A stretch of 64,000 bases of DNA from Achatina immaculata (taxonomy: Eukaryota > Mollusca > Gastropoda > Stylommatophora > Achatinidae), in the NCBI GenBank assembly GCA_009760885.1, contig CM019716.1, positions 14,963,702 through 15,027,701 on the forward strand, in the 5' to 3' direction. This document shows, in pieces, positions 11,439-23,111 of this stretch; the first letter of the stretch is position 1; the number at the start of each line of letters is the position of its first letter. The translations under genes and the position numbers were made by a program. Below the pieces are notes generated by a model that had not been told where the DNA came from, did no database searches, and was given only the letters and a program-made list of their open reading frames with translations.

Positions 11439-14400
11439 GTGAATACAAATGTACTAATGATGTAAAAGTGTCCGCTTTGAATTTATAATAATAGCCATGG
11501 TGGAAATATAATTCTTCGAATGCAGAATGATTGTTTATTTTTGTATACTTTTATTTAAATGTTTATCGTTCTCATTTCAACACTGGCATGATTATAAAAG
11601 CTATCCGTCTTCTCTATTTCTATCTTTATATAAGGCCTGTCACTTCGTGATATTAAAGACAGCTAGTTAGGCCCTCAATGTTCAGCTTGCCAATCATAAA
11701 CACGTTTTAAATTTCACCCAAACAGGATTTTTAAAACACAGGTTTGTAGGTTACTTGTCAGGAATGGTGCAAATCAAAGTAATAGAACAGTGAACTGAAC
11801 TCAGGTTAACGATACAAAGCTGACAAGATTGCTGAAAGAGGTTTTCTGTCTTCTGTTCAAATTATCAAGTTTCATTGTCAAAACCGCTGCCTGTCTAACA
11901 CCGACACCCAACTGCTTTGTCAAGTTATCTTCAGTTCTAACAACTTTTAAGTCCCCTAGCACAGATTACCTCCCCTGCTCCTTGGTGACTAGCGTAGCTA
12001 GATGAAAGTCCCGGGGATGAAGGGGCCCGATAAGGTAATCAGCGACACATAGCTGATATGCCAGCGTCAGGGTTAGCTATCCATAACTGACCAAGACCCT
12101 GTCCCACCTCTCCGTGGTATCCTCAGTAACAGGCATAGCCTGGCTAACGGGGCAGGGAACGCCATAGTCCCCATGGTGGTGGAGTCTGCTAAAGAAGCAT
12201 TGCACACCCCCTGTTTTTTAGCTGTACTCCGGGACTGAAAAAGTACCTGCCATAACCTGCCCCCAAGACGATACGATGCTGTGCCTCAACATCTCTACAG
12301 CATCGGCTGCAAAAAACAACAGCTCGCAGTTACAGGGTGTTCGTACAAGTACAAGCAAGTACACGTACAAAATCAAAGCCACAGTTGTAAATATCTGGTC
12401 ACAGAGGCATCAGATGTTCTTTATTAAACATCTCGACTAATGACATGTGTCATTCAGAGAAATGAACATATTTACTGCCACATCTTTTCTGGGCCAGTTG
12501 GAGCGGACAAAATATCAGTGGATATGACTGTAAAACAAGTAAATATGAATGTAAAACAAGTAAATATGAATGTAAAACATGTAAATATGAATGTAAAATA
12601 AGTAAATATATATATATAATGTGTTCGTGTGTGTGTGTGTACATGTATGTGAAAACAGGCTAGAAGGCCTTAAAAAATTTGACTATATTGTCATGAGTGG
12701 AGAGGAAACATAGAAATGTTTAAAGAAAGCAAAGTTTAAAGCGATTGTTATTTTTTAAACAAGTGTTGCGATTTAGATAATATCAATTTTAATAATTTTG
12801 ATAATATCAGCATTTTTACTTCCATTCTCAAAATGTTAATTATGTGAAATATTTATCTACACCGACGATAAAAACAAAAAAGATTACGGTCTATAGACTT
12901 TACTATGTACACACTGCTTTCTGTGAGAGTGTCACAGTGCGCCGTTACACATCAGAAAAAAAGTTTGTCTGTTCGCAATCTTTGAATAGGCCCGGGGAAA
13001 GAACAAGTAAAGTAGTAGCCTCGATGACAGGTCAAAAGAAAAAAGTCATACTTAAAGCGAAGAGCAGCAAATCGAGTGAGAAAGAAACACAACCGGTAAA
13101 CGACTTTCTATCTCTGGTGTGTTTTCTGGATTGTTGATGTTAGGTTTGACGAATTAGTCATGGAATTGCTGGACCAAAGGTGATTGAGTTTGTGTCATTA
13201 ATGAAATCTTCGCTGTGCTTGTTTGTACGGCTCTACGTGGGGGGGGGGGGGGGGGGGAAGAAAAGCCATTAAGTGAAGAGATGTACGGCGACAACCGACC
13301 TGCTTTTCCGAAAATGTGAGTCTGATTTTTTTTTTCTCTCCGTGACCGATAACAGCAATAAAATACTTCAAGAGTATGTGCGGACCACCCTGATGTACAT
13401 CGTTTTACTGGCATATATTTCACGTTCGATGTACTTCGTTTTACTAGCATATATTTCACGTTTGGTGTACTTCGTTTTACCGGCATATATTTCACATTTG
13501 ATAAACTTCCAGCAAAAATGGGCAACTAATGGGGTAACTAAGAAAGCACGAGTCGCACGAAACAAAATTTCCCCGATTAGAAACGTGTGGTTTAAGTTAA
13601 TAAATTATCTAGTGATAATTTGATCCCCTGGATCAAACTAAAAAAAAATAAGAGTAGGAACATGGAATGTAAGAAGTATATATGAGGGAAAGTATCAAAT
13701 AATAAGTGACGAAATTAAAAGAACGGGGATACACATTTTGGGAATCTGCGAACATCGATGGAAAGGATCAGGACACTTTAAGAGCGAGAATGATAATGTC
13801 TTTATATACTCTGATTTAGAAGTAGGAGGAAAGAATGTAGTGGCTTTTTACTTGGACAAATTAACATCAAAAGCATTACTAGGCTACAACACAGTAAGTG
13901 ATAGAATCCTCACAATAAGACTTAAGGGCACTCTTAGAAATGTAACAATTATCCAGATATATGCTCCTACATCGGCAGCAGAAGAAGAGGAAGTATAAGA
14001 CTTTTATAACACACTGCAAACGACGATAGACCAGGTACGGAAAAATGATATTGTATTAATAATAGGGGATATTAATGCAAAGATTGGTACAGAAAGAGCA
14101 GAAGACGAAGGATATGTTGTGGGGGAAATTTAGCATAGGACATAGAAATGAGGCAGGTGACAATCTAATGGCGTTTTTCTTGGAAAATGAGCTAACGATC
14201 GCTAACACACTTTTAAACAACATCCAAGAATATTTTACATATGGACATCACCTGATGGGAAAACCAAGAATCAAATCGATTACATTTTAATACAAAGAAG
14301 GTGGAGATCAAATATAACGTCATTAAAAACCTTACCTGGTGCTGATTGTTACACGAACCATGAGTTGTTAATAGCAGACATGAAGATAAAGATAAAAAAG

Positions 14401-17400
14401 ACAGTTAGGGGATCAAGACCACTTCGCTTTGATCTTACGAAAATACATGAACAATACGGTATAAAAGTGAAGAACCGCTTCGAAATGCTGATGGCTGTAC
14501 AGGAGGAGATGACACCATATGAATTGGCTACGCAGGCCAGAGATATCTTAATAACAACAGCTAAAGACGTGGTTCCAGTAATGAAAACACAAAATAATGG
14601 ATGGATTACAGCATGCACAATAGAACTCATAAAATGATGTAGAAAAATGAAGATTAAATGGAAAGTAACACACAACAATAAAGAGGAATATAAAGCTTTA
14701 ACAAAAGAAGTACGAAGAAACATAAGAAAGAACAAAAAACAATACATACAAGATTGTTGTGAAAGAATAGAAGAACATCAGAAGTGTGGAGGAGATAGTG
14801 AAATGTTTAAAGAAATGAAGACATTGACGAGAAATGTCACACTTAAGCTAAATGTAATTTGTGACAAGATAGGGAATACCTTGACAGAGACAGAGGAAAT
14901 TCTAGAAAAATGGAAGGAATATTGCATAAGAATGTATGAAACAAATGACTGTGAGAGCAGAAGTCAACAGTGTGAATTATTAATGGAGGAGAAAGAAACC
15001 AAACTGACAATAAAAGAAGTTTAATGGGCAATAAAGAATCTGAAAAATGGTAAATCACCAGGATGTGATGAGACAACAGTTGAACTTATTAAAGCAGGAG
15101 GAAAAGAATCAGTGTGCAACAATCTATTATGCCTGAGAAACACATAAATGCCTTTGAATGTAAATGCTACAGAAGAGTTCTTCAAATATCATGGACACAA
15201 AAAGAACACCTATATCCATAATACAAGAACTTAATATTGAAGAAGGATGGCTAGTAAAGAGGATTAAACATAGAAAACTTAAATATTTTGGACACATTAA
15301 ACGTCATGATAATCTAGAGAAGACCGTCTTGGAAGGGTAGGTACATAGTGGGAAAAAGAAAGAGAGGAAGACCAAAGCGAAGATGGCTGCAAGATATCGT
15401 TGATGATCTGCAAATGGATGCATCAGCAGCAAAGTATCTTGCTTACAACCGAGAGGCCCACATGAGTGCTGTTTGTGAGGCAAAGTTCCGCAAGGGACAT
15501 GCAAATGACTGACTGGTTTAATTCTGTTGAAAAAGTTATTAAAACTTAGTATGAATTATGCGCAGAAAAAATGTGTGAATCTGATTTTATGTAAAGTTAA
15601 TTGTGTTCATCTAGGTCACCACTTGGTTGATGAACAGGCGAGAGTTGCCATAGAAAATGATTGACAAGGTATTTAAGAGCGATTTTTGTGATCAGAAAGT
15701 GCTTCTTTTTGTCTCTTAGCTATGATTGTCTGTGACTATGCTTGGTTGTTTAACACATATTACTGTAGTTTCTAGATATTTCTTCAAAGTAGAATGCTGC
15801 CCGGTTTTTTTTTTTTTTGCTTATTATTTTGTTCGTGGATGTGAGGCTTTTGGTTGAGACGAAATATCAAGAAGGGTCAAGACCCTTCCTCATTTTCCAC
15901 TCAGTATTCCCTGGTGCAGAGTGTTTCGTAACAACCAAAGTATGGACAGACGAGGTCTCTAGAGTAGTGGAGCTTTCTAAGAATTTGGCATAAGGTCTCT
16001 GAACTAATACCACGACACCAAATCATCTGACACTTATATTCTACTGTGATAACCGACGCCACATTTGAATAGCCCATAGACTTACAGTCAATATTAAAGA
16101 TAATGTCATATTTTTTAAAAAACGCATTTTTTTACTTTAGTCTGTAGTTCATCTATATGTCAATGTCCTTCGTGGGTGATCGACTAACCAATCCCCCCCC
16201 CCCCCCCCCCCCCCCCAGTGCGCCCTATGTCAACTCTTTATTTGCCCTGGTCAGGGATCAGTTTCTGAGTAGTTCTCCAGATTCTGGCTGTATGTCAGCG
16301 ATCTCTGTTTCCACAACTCTTCGCCATGTTCTCTGTGATTTGCTTTCCGTTTGTCCTTCAGTTACCCACTGCATTTCTGGAAATGTTGCTGAGGTGTATT
16401 CGGAGTACACGAGAAATCCACATCCTTTTCTTTTTGTTATAATAACTTGTAGCTCTCTGTACTCTAACAAAACGCCCTCATAATGTCCGTAAATGCTGAC
16501 TGAAAATACGAAACATGATTTTCTTTTTCTTTTCAAAGCGTCCATAAAAACAAGATAGAAGACTTGTTAGAGCTGGTGGAGTGTGATAGTCATTGGTGAC
16601 TGCCAACATCAGTTTCATCGTTTATAACAATAAAAAAGTAAAGATAGTCCCATAGCATTTCAAATGCCGTAGGGGGTGAAGCGTTAGAGACCTCATTATG
16701 CTGGGTCATCAGCGTGTGAGGTAGGGTGACCAGTTCCTTTCCTCGCTGCCTTTACTTCCCAGATTTTCTCTGGTACCCATTTTACGAGGCTGGGTCGACC
16801 TCAGGGCCGTATTGGTCGGAAAAAAGATCCCGCTCAGCTGGGGATTCGAACCCTCGACCATTTGGTTGCTAGACGAGTGCTCTAACCACTACGCTAGCCG
16901 GCCCCCTTATAACAATAACAAGTTTTAAAAAATGCTGAAACGTTATCATCATTGCAGGTCTGACATAAGTGCTGCAGTCTTCTCTAGTGAAGGAGTATCT
17001 TCAATATGGTGCATGTACTTTGTAGCACCGGCGAGATCTCTGATGAGTGAGAAGTGATGGATAAAATTCGATCCCACGCCCCCAAGTCCGAGACTGACCG
17101 AGAGATGGCGTCTTATTATTAAGCCAAATCTGTATTTGTTTTCAGCCCTGCAAGTGCACACCTTACAAAGTGGAGTGTGATAATATGCAGGAAATGCCAG
17201 AATTACAAGCTGGAAATAACGTCAGCACAGTGTACTATGTATATTTTACTGTAAGTTAAATTTTACAACATTAAATTAAATTAATACTGATCATACGAGA
17301 AATAGAAGCTTAGGTTATAGTTCTTTCAGCATCTTACAGCTGTCATATCAAAGAACTGTTTTTTGTACCAATAGACCCATACAGCTCCAACAATAAATGC

Positions 17401-19036
17401 CAGACGATAATCAAATTAACACTAAGAAGACAGGTGAAAATGCTCATAAATGTTAAGGTCTGGCTTATAAACTACATGTGGAAATAGCGCTCAGAATAGC
17501 ATGATTTCATTTAATATTCATCTTATTCTTAATAATTTTTACACTTTTAAAACACGTTTTTCGTAACAGTCTGTCTCGTTGTGTATATGTCTTTTTCTCA
17601 CATTCTCTCCTTCTTTTTCTCTGCACAGTAACATTTACGCTGAGAGATGAAGAATGAAGACAGATTCTGGTGGAAAGAGTTCGATAGTCAAACACAGGCA
17701 TTTTTTCTTGTTCTCACTGGTCCTACCAGCTAAGCCAACGTGAAATCAGTTACTCTACCTTAGTCACATAACGTTGAGGTTCGGTCTCATATCAAAATAT
17801 ATTAACAATTCTTTGCTAAACCTTCTAATGCCGATCTTCGTAAACACAGTCTGCTTTCACTTCTGTGTTATACATATATGTTTGTGTAAATACATTTCAG
17901 GTAGTATAAAGCTAATTTATTTTCATTCATCATTTGTTTATGACAGGAAAATGTGTCTTCTTTTTTTATTTTAGACTGGAAATATTTCCAATGTACCGAG
18001 TCACAGCCTACCTGGTGAAATGTACAAACTTGTGTTTGATGGTCATCCCCTCAGTAACATGTCAGACGACGCGTTCCAAGATTCATCTGCCACATTAAGT
18101 AACTTGTCAATTACGCACGCAGCTTTTACTGGGCTGCCAAAAGCATTGCTTGGGTTAAGCGAACTAGCTAGGCTGTCAATATACGACACTTATATTGAGA
18201 ACTGGGATACAGACATACTGCAGCACGTTGGGATCTCTGTTATAGAACTGTATTTAGGAAACGTGGGACTGAAGGCATGGCCCAACTGGATTTCCTTATT
18301 TCGTTCATTGGAAGTTCTGAACCTTTCCATGAACTCGTTAAAGTCTATTCCAGAAGATGCTTTCAACTCCATGGAAAAAACATTAAAACATTTATACTTG
18401 CACAACACAGGACTGACCGAGCTACCGCCAGTAACAAAACTTTCTTATCTGGAATCTTTGTTCGCAGGTTACAACCAAATCTCAGAGATCTCCTCTGACA
18501 GGATTCATCCCAACGTTAAATGGCTTTTTCTTCAACACAATACCGTAACGGAAATCACCGATGCGAGTTTTCCTAACAATTCTTTATTACTTTTATTAAA
18601 CATGCAGGATAATCCTGTTTCCACAGCCTGGCCTACGGCCTTCAAGAATGTTCCACACCTGAAAGATCTGAATCTTTCACGTACAAACCTGACTGAAATT
18701 CCACTTGCTCTGACATCACTGATGGAACTTCAACTCTTGGAATTGGAAGACATTCCTCTCACCTCATGCCCCTGCCCTCCCAGACAGGAACTGGTCCAGT
18801 GGTTATGGGTACACAGAAAACTGGGAATGTATGTACATGGTTCGTGCCCTGGTTCTGTAACTATTTTGGCATATTTAACCGGTGCTGCATGTCAGCCATC
18901 TACTGCCACAAGCATTAGTAGTACTAAGGGGAACAGCTCTGCGTCCTCTCTTGTGTCCACTGTTTATTTAGCCAACAGCAGTAGTTTTCTATCATCATCT
19001 GTTCTGACGTTGCTGTTTCTAGCAGCATGGTTCTAA
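11352..19036 (+). CDS. LRR-2: secreted/surface LRR protein, intact
   Basis: Three exons, 11352-11438, 17146-17250 and 17975-19036, all phase 0, predict 417 aa. Residues 1-22 are a signal peptide. C25, C31, C33 and C40 form an LRR N-cap. Residues about 65-325 hold LRRs with LxxLxL patterns (e.g. LEVLNLSMNSLKSIPEDAF). C329, C331, C355 and C370 form a C-cap. A Ser-rich stalk is followed by the hydrophobic end LSSSVLTLLFLAAWF with no charged tail, as in a GPI-anchor signal. Many N-x-S/T sites are present. It is likely extracellular and membrane-tethered. The ligand is unknown. Intron 1 (5.7 kb) holds LINE, SINE and minisatellite DNA. The order of parts is like lamprey VLRs and other LRR-only receptors, but this is architecture only. 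Confidence 0.88.
11950..12400. repeat. G+C-richer block, possible retroelement-derived segment
   Basis: This block in LRR-2 intron 1 is visibly richer in G+C than its surroundings and is absent from the matching place in LRR-3. It has the look of an untranslated leader of a retroelement. No coding homology was found. Confidence 0.3.
12522..12612. repeat. Minisatellite, 21 bp x ~4
   Basis: Units of 'aagtaaatatgaatgtaaaac' in intron 1 of LRR-2, followed by a short (AT)n/(GT)n run. Confidence 0.9.
13236..13258. repeat. Poly-G tract
   Basis: An uninterrupted run of G of more than 20 bases; the same site in LRR-3 intron 1 (about 24390) lacks it. Confidence 0.9.
13393..13500. repeat. 36-bp minisatellite, 3 copies
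   Basis: Three units of 'ggcatatatttcacgttt' plus 'gatgtacttcgttttac'. The orthologous array in LRR-3 intron 1 (29340-29736) has about 11 copies, so copy number changed after the gene duplication. Confidence 0.92.
13640..15512 (+). mobile_element. LINE family 2 copy with endonuclease, internally deleted
   Basis: The first part encodes an APE-like EEP endonuclease: GTWNVRSIYEGK, ILGICEHRW, IIQIYAPTSA and GDINAKIG. Connector sequence follows (14365-15024), then the start of the reverse transcriptase, KNGKSPGCDETTVELIKAGG. At about 15130 it jumps straight to the 3' end (NAFECKCYRRVLQISWTQK), so the RT core is missing. Several stops and frame changes break it. It ends at 15512 near 'gcaaatgactgact'. 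It is an insertion specific to LRR-2 intron 1, since the matching site in LRR-3 (about 29820) is empty. Confidence 0.82.
16193..16216. repeat. Poly-C tract
   Basis: A C run of more than 20 bases in LRR-2 intron 1. A shorter C run sits at the equivalent site in LRR-3 (about 30508). Confidence 0.9.
16634..16906 (-). mobile_element. tRNA-derived SINE
   Basis: The minus strand starts with a tRNA-like head: box A-like 'tagcgtagtggttagagc' and box B-like 'ggttcgaatcc'. A body containing 'atgggtaccag' follows. It is flanked by the 12-bp direct repeat 'ttataacaataa' (16622-16633 and 16907-16918), a target-site duplication. The site is empty in LRR-3 intron 1 near 30940, so the SINE moved after the gene duplication. 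Confidence 0.88.
17146..17250 (+). CDS. LRR-2 exon 2 (LRR N-cap)
   Basis: 35 codons after 'ttttcag' and before GTAAGT, phase 0 at both ends. The product begins PCKCTPYKVECDNMQEMPEL and ends VYFT. It carries cysteines 31, 33 and 40 of the N-cap. Confidence 0.88.
17975..19036 (+). CDS. LRR-2 exon 3 (LRRs, C-cap, stalk, anchor)
   Basis: The acceptor is 'ttttag' at 17974, upstream of the first in-frame ATG (18020), so the exon starts TGNISNVPSHSLPGEMYKL. It encodes 353 residues to the TAA at 19034-19036. A canonical AATAAA is at 19065-19070. Confidence 0.9.
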   Translation, partial: TGNISNVPSHSLPGEMYKLVFDGHPLSNMSDDAFQDSSATLSNLSITHAAFTGLPKALLGLSELARLSIYDTYIENWDTDILQHVGISVIELYLGNVGLKAWPNWISLFRSLEVLNLSMNSLKSIPEDAFNSMEKTLKHLYLHNTGLTELPPVTKLSYLESLFAGYNQISEISSDRIHPNVKWLFLQHNTVTEITDASFPNNSLLLLLNMQDNPVSTAWPTAFKNVPHLKDLNLSRTNLTEIPLALTSLMELQLLELEDIPLTSCPCPPRQELVQWLWVHRKLGMYVHGSCPGSVTILAYLTGAACQPSTATSISSTKGNSSASSLVSTVYLANSSSFLSSSVLTLLFLAAWF

Positions 19037-19064
19037 TTTATTTATTTATTTTTACATGAATATA

Positions 19065-19070
19065 AATAAA
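19065..19070 (+). terminator. LRR-2 polyadenylation signal
   Basis: AATAAA, 29 bp after the stop codon. The duplicate gene LRR-3 has lost this hexamer through a small deletion at about 33670. Confidence 0.6.
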
Positions 19071-19329
19071 CTGAAGACAGAAAAATGACCTGATATTTAA
19101 GAAACATTATGGTCGCTCGGTTACAAAATGAAAGAAATAACTGCAGGAGATTCAAAATTTAGCAGAAAGTCATCTGTACTTTGTGGAAATGTAATTTCTG
19201 TATGCATGTATGTATGAAAATGTGTGTGGATATCGGTATGTGTGCAAGTGGTTGCGTCGGTGAGTGTGTGTGAGAGTATGTGAGTATATATGAGAGTATC
19301 TTTGCGTGTGAAAGTGATGATGATCATCA

Positions 19330-19745
19330 TTATCAAGAACGGAGATGCTCATCATAACTATCAAGAATGGAGATGCTGATCGTAATTATCAAGAATGGAG
19401 ATGCTGATCATAATTATCAAGAATGAAGATGCTGATCATAATTATCAATAATAGAAATGCTGATCTTAATTATCGAAATGGAAATGCTGATCATAATTAT
19501 CAAGAATGGAAATGCTGATCATAATTATCAAGAATGGAGATGTTGATCGTCTTATAAAGAATAGAGATGCTGATCATAATTATCAAGAATGGAGATGCAG
19601 ATCATAATTATCAAGAATGGAGATGCAGATCATGATTATCAAGAATGGAAATGCTGATCATAATTATCATGAATGGAGATGCTGATCATAAATTATCAAG
19701 AATGGAAATGCTGATCATAGTTATCAAGAATGGAGATGTAGATCA
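19330..19745. repeat. 28-bp minisatellite, ~14 copies
   Basis: Units of 'gatgctgatcataattatca' plus 'agaatgga', downstream of LRR-2. The duplicate copy at 33930-34108 has only about 6 units. Confidence 0.92.
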
Positions 19746-19854
19746 TCATGGAGATATATGTCCTACAACTCAGGAACACTAATAGTAGCTGGCACATGGA
19801 GGTAATCCAAGAAGACATCGCCAGTATAACAGAGATACGTTTATTGCACGACAC

Positions 19855-19886
<32 letters not shown>
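19855..19886 (+). mobile_element. Short RTE-like (ATG)n tail remnant
   Basis: 'gcacgacacatgatgatg' followed by further ATG units resembles the family-1 LINE terminus 'cggcacatgatgatgatg'. A matching remnant lies at 34180-34217 in copy 2, so it predates the duplication. Confidence 0.5.
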
Positions 19887-20752
19887 AACAGTCCACAAGG
19901 CGAAAATATGAGAAGATACATTTCAAATTACACATCATCACATGAATAACAAATTGTTCGAGCGATTAACTAATTAAGAGCTAATACTATCGGCATAGGA
20001 AACAAAACCCTAACATGGATAACCTAACATGGATAACCTAACATGGATAACCTAAGAAGGATAACTACATATTCTTACAAGAGACACACATACAGCCTCA
20101 GTTCTAACCACTAACAACTCAATCCTCCTCACCATGCCGTCTTTATTAATCAAACATTTTACCCTTCCTTAAATTGCAGAAGAAGATTTCTAAACGCGAA
20201 AAAGTGATTTTAAATTTATGCTGGATATAAGGCTAGCTTTAGATAATCAGTAGTTCATTACATTTTGTTAACAACATTTCACGTAACAAGCACAAATATG
20301 TGAGAGCATACAAGCAGACCAGCCAAAAGACAACTACCAAGCAAGGAAACAGATACTGGATTCTATAGAAGTATTTCAAAGTTTACTAACACAGTACTGC
20401 TGAATGTGTTGGAAAAATAAAACAAATATAACAATTTTTTTCATTTTATTGTTGTTTATTGTTAGTTACATACATATGAAAATATATCAAAGCTATATGA
20501 AATGTTGGTAGAGAGTGACATTTTAGAGATGAATGACAGAATGACAGAAATACCTGGGCTGCAACTTTTTTTTAACATTTTGCAAATATAGCTCTTTCCT
20601 CTGTGCTTTCTGAGTGTCCGTGTAAAGTTTCCTTGAATTACGATCAGCGTAATCACTACACTGTTACTCAGCAAATTTGCTATTAAAGAACAAAAGTAAA
20701 AGATTTATCAGTAATCTCGCACTGAACAATCTTAGTTTTTAATCCACCGAAT

Positions 20753-20769
20753 GTCGGCAGACATGCGCA
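20753..20769 (+). promoter_or_regulatory. Conserved upstream element of LRR-3
   Basis: Identical 17-bp copy of the element at 10984-11000. In this copy a 1.9-kb RTE element separates it, and the TATA-like motif at 20846-20853, from exon 1. Confidence 0.5.
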
Positions 20770-21064
20770 GTCTCACCTGCTGTATCACAATTTAAGGCGA
20801 CATCGCCATATTATAACCTAAAAATTGCTGGCATTTGTTGCCTAGTTATAAAAAGACCAGATCGGTGAACTCGCTTTCATTTGATACTATGTATATTAAA
20901 TATTATATATTAGTTACTATATAACACTTGTGTTGAGATTATATTCATGTACTTATGACTTTGTTCAGCTGACCAATACAAATATTTTCCGAAGTTTTGG
21001 AATTCCTTACTTAGTTTAAACAACTTCGCAAATTCGTTCAAGATGGCTTTTTTAGGGTTTGCAT

Positions 21065-22951
21065 TCCTAAAAATAAATGGATGACAGACGACATCTTAGG
21101 ACTGATGGACAAGAGGAGGAGGAGTAAAAATAACGAGAAAAAATATAACAAGATAAATAAAGAAATAAGACGCAAATGCAGAGAAGCAAAAGAAGTGTGG
21201 TTAAATGAGCGCAGACAGATAGAGGACTCTCATATTAAAGACAGCAAAAACATGCACAAACGAATTAATGAACTCACAGGCAGGAAAACAAAATATACCA
21301 CAGGATGCCTGAAATCGAAAGAAGGTAAAATGTTATTGGGAAAAGAAGACATTGTGGACAGGTGGACAGAGTATATCGGTGAGCTATATGGAGGAGAAAG
21401 ACCAGAATTAACACCAGATACTGAAAACTGTGAGGGACCACCAATACTTGAAGATGAAATCATAGATGCCATCAAACACATGAAGAAAGGAAAAGCGACT
21501 GGGCCTGATAATATAACAATAGAAGAAATAGAGGAACTAGAGGAGACAGGAATAAAAATAATAACCAAGTTACTGAATGACATTTACAATAGTGGTTATA
21601 TTCCCAGTGACCTGATTAAATCCACGTTTATAGCACTACCAAAGAAACCAGGTGCAAAGGAATGTGACGACCACCGGACTATCAGCCTCTCATGTCACAT
21701 AACGAAGCTACTTCTGAGAATAATTATGAGAAGAACAAGGAAAAAGATAAAAATAGAAATAGCAGATGAACAGTTTGGATTTGTTGAAGGAAAGGGAACA
21801 CACAATGCCATTTATGCTTTACGAACACTAACAGAAAGAGCTTTAGAAGTACAGAAAGATATCTACTTATGCTTCATTGATTACACCAAGGCATTTGACA
21901 AGGTGAAACATAATGAAATTATTAAAATGCTTGAAGACATCAATATAGACGGCAAAGACCTGAGGATTGTAAAACATCTATACTGGAAGCAAGAAGCAGC
22001 AGTTCGAGTTGAAAATAGGATTGGAAAATATCAACCTATAAAACAAGGGGTGCGACAAGGATGTGTACTATCTCCAGACCTTTTTTCTCTGTATAGCGAG
22101 AATATTCTAAGAACAATCATCACAGAACCAGGCATAAAAATTGGAGGATACAATATTAACAACCTTCGGTATGCTAACGACACAGTACTGATAGCTGAGA
22201 ACCAAGAAGACCTGCAAAATCTCTTGGATAAAGTGGCCAAAGAAAGTGAACAGAAAGGCCTTACTTTGAACATCAAAAAGACAGAGACTATGGTTATATC
22301 TAAGAAACAGAATCCACCAGCATGCAGTATTAAATTAAATGGAACTATTCTAAAGCAGGTGGAGAAATTCAAATACCTTGGAGCAGTAATAACGTCAGAT
22401 GGGAAATGCAGAACAGAAATTAGGAACAGAATAGGCCAAGCAAAGACTGCATTTCAGAGAATGAGAAACATATTAACCAACACATCCTTATCAATGAATG
22501 TTAGAAAACGAGTCCTAAAAAGCTATATTGAACCTATCTTGTTATATGGAAGTGAATCATGGACAATAGGCAGGTCTGCACAAAAGTCATTGGAAGCAGC
22601 AGAAATGTGGTTTATTAGAAGAATGTTGCGAATCGGCTGGACAGCAAAAATAACTAATGAAGAATGTAGGAGAAGAGCTGGAGAGACAAAAAACCTTGTC
22701 AAAAAGATAGGAGAGAGCCAATGTACTTTCATAGGACATGCAATGAGAAGAGGGGGCATTGAAAATATTATAACAACAGGAAAAATAGAAGGAACAAGAT
22801 CAAGAGGAAGACCAAGAGAAATGATACTGGACAGTCTGACGGGATGGTGTGAGAGGAGATCATCAACTGAACTGATGGCCTGCATGAAGGATCGCGTACT
22901 CTGGAGAAGCATAATAGCCAACGCCAGTCGGCACGGCACATGATGATGATG
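21065..22951 (+). mobile_element. RTE-type LINE family 1, 5'-truncated, intact RT ORF
   Basis: Starts within the linker upstream of the reverse transcriptase and ends in an (ATG)n tail at 22940-22951. It sits about 75 bp upstream of the LRR-3 start codon. Compared with LRR-2, the flanking promoter sequence is otherwise continuous, so this is a clean insertion made after the duplication. Only a very short possible target duplication ('attc') is visible. Confidence 0.9.
21081..22943 (+). CDS. Reverse transcriptase of RTE-type LINE (620 aa)
   Basis: One uninterrupted frame. N-terminal linker, then RT motifs in order: KKGKATGPDNITIEEIEEL (about residues 135-153), STFIALPKKPGAKECDDHRT, EQFGFVEGKGTHNAIYAL, YLCFIDYTKAFDKVKH, PIKQGVRQGCVLSPDLFSLY, LRYANDTVLIAE, and the C-terminal motifs YLGAVITSDGK, YGSESWTIG, WFIRRMLRI and SRGRPREMIL. 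The active-site box reads YAND (AAC at 22176-22178) where RTs need YADD, so catalysis is probably lost. The EEP endonuclease domain is absent through 5' truncation. This is a transposon gene, not a host gene. Confidence 0.9.
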   Translation: MTDDILGLMDKRRRSKNNEKKYNKINKEIRRKCREAKEVWLNERRQIEDSHIKDSKNMHKRINELTGRKTKYTTGCLKSKEGKMLLGKEDIVDRWTEYIGELYGGERPELTPDTENCEGPPILEDEIIDAIKHMKKGKATGPDNITIEEIEELEETGIKIITKLLNDIYNSGYIPSDLIKSTFIALPKKPGAKECDDHRTISLSCHITKLLLRIIMRRTRKKIKIEIADEQFGFVEGKGTHNAIYALRTLTERALEVQKDIYLCFIDYTKAFDKVKHNEIIKMLEDINIDGKDLRIVKHLYWKQEAAVRVENRIGKYQPIKQGVRQGCVLSPDLFSLYSENILRTIITEPGIKIGGYNINNLRYANDTVLIAENQEDLQNLLDKVAKESEQKGLTLNIKKTETMVISKKQNPPACSIKLNGTILKQVEKFKYLGAVITSDGKCRTEIRNRIGQAKTAFQRMRNILTNTSLSMNVRKRVLKSYIEPILLYGSESWTIGRSAQKSLEAAEMWFIRRMLRIGWTAKITNEECRRRAGETKNLVKKIGESQCTFIGHAMRRGGIENIITTGKIEGTRSRGRPREMILDSLTGWCERRSSTELMACMKDRVLWRSIIANASRHGT

Positions 22952-23024
22952 ATTCGATGTTGCTTATTCAATTTGAGGGTAGCTTGCCATTTTGTACTCT
23001 GAGTTCTCGCTTCAGGCAGTCGAT

Positions 23025-23111
23025 ATGAACTCAAACAGGAATCTTCTCATTTCGATTCTCATCCTCGCATGGGCTGTGCTGGTCGTGGCCAAGATGTGCC
23101 CCTACAGTGAG
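23025..23111 (+). CDS. LRR-3 exon 1 (signal peptide)
   Basis: 29 codons ending KMCPYSE before GTGAAT. It differs from LRR-2 exon 1 by two silent changes and one replacement (Q29E). Confidence 0.88.

Larger units (their letters stand above)
10305..20104 (+). repeat. Tandem segmental duplication, copy 1 (contains LRR-2)
   Basis: Promoter-proximal sequence, all three exons, introns and the downstream 28-bp array match 20105-34470 in order and orientation. Differences between copies are mostly insertions. Copy 1 alone has the LINE at 13640-15512 and the SINE at 16634-16906. Copy 2 alone has the RTE at 21065, the PLE at 24427 and the LINE at 31984. Confidence 0.88.

Noticed and set aside
16850..16906. 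Possible tRNA gene (box A and box B)
   Set aside because: It is the head of a SINE with a long body, tail and target-site duplication, not a free tRNA.
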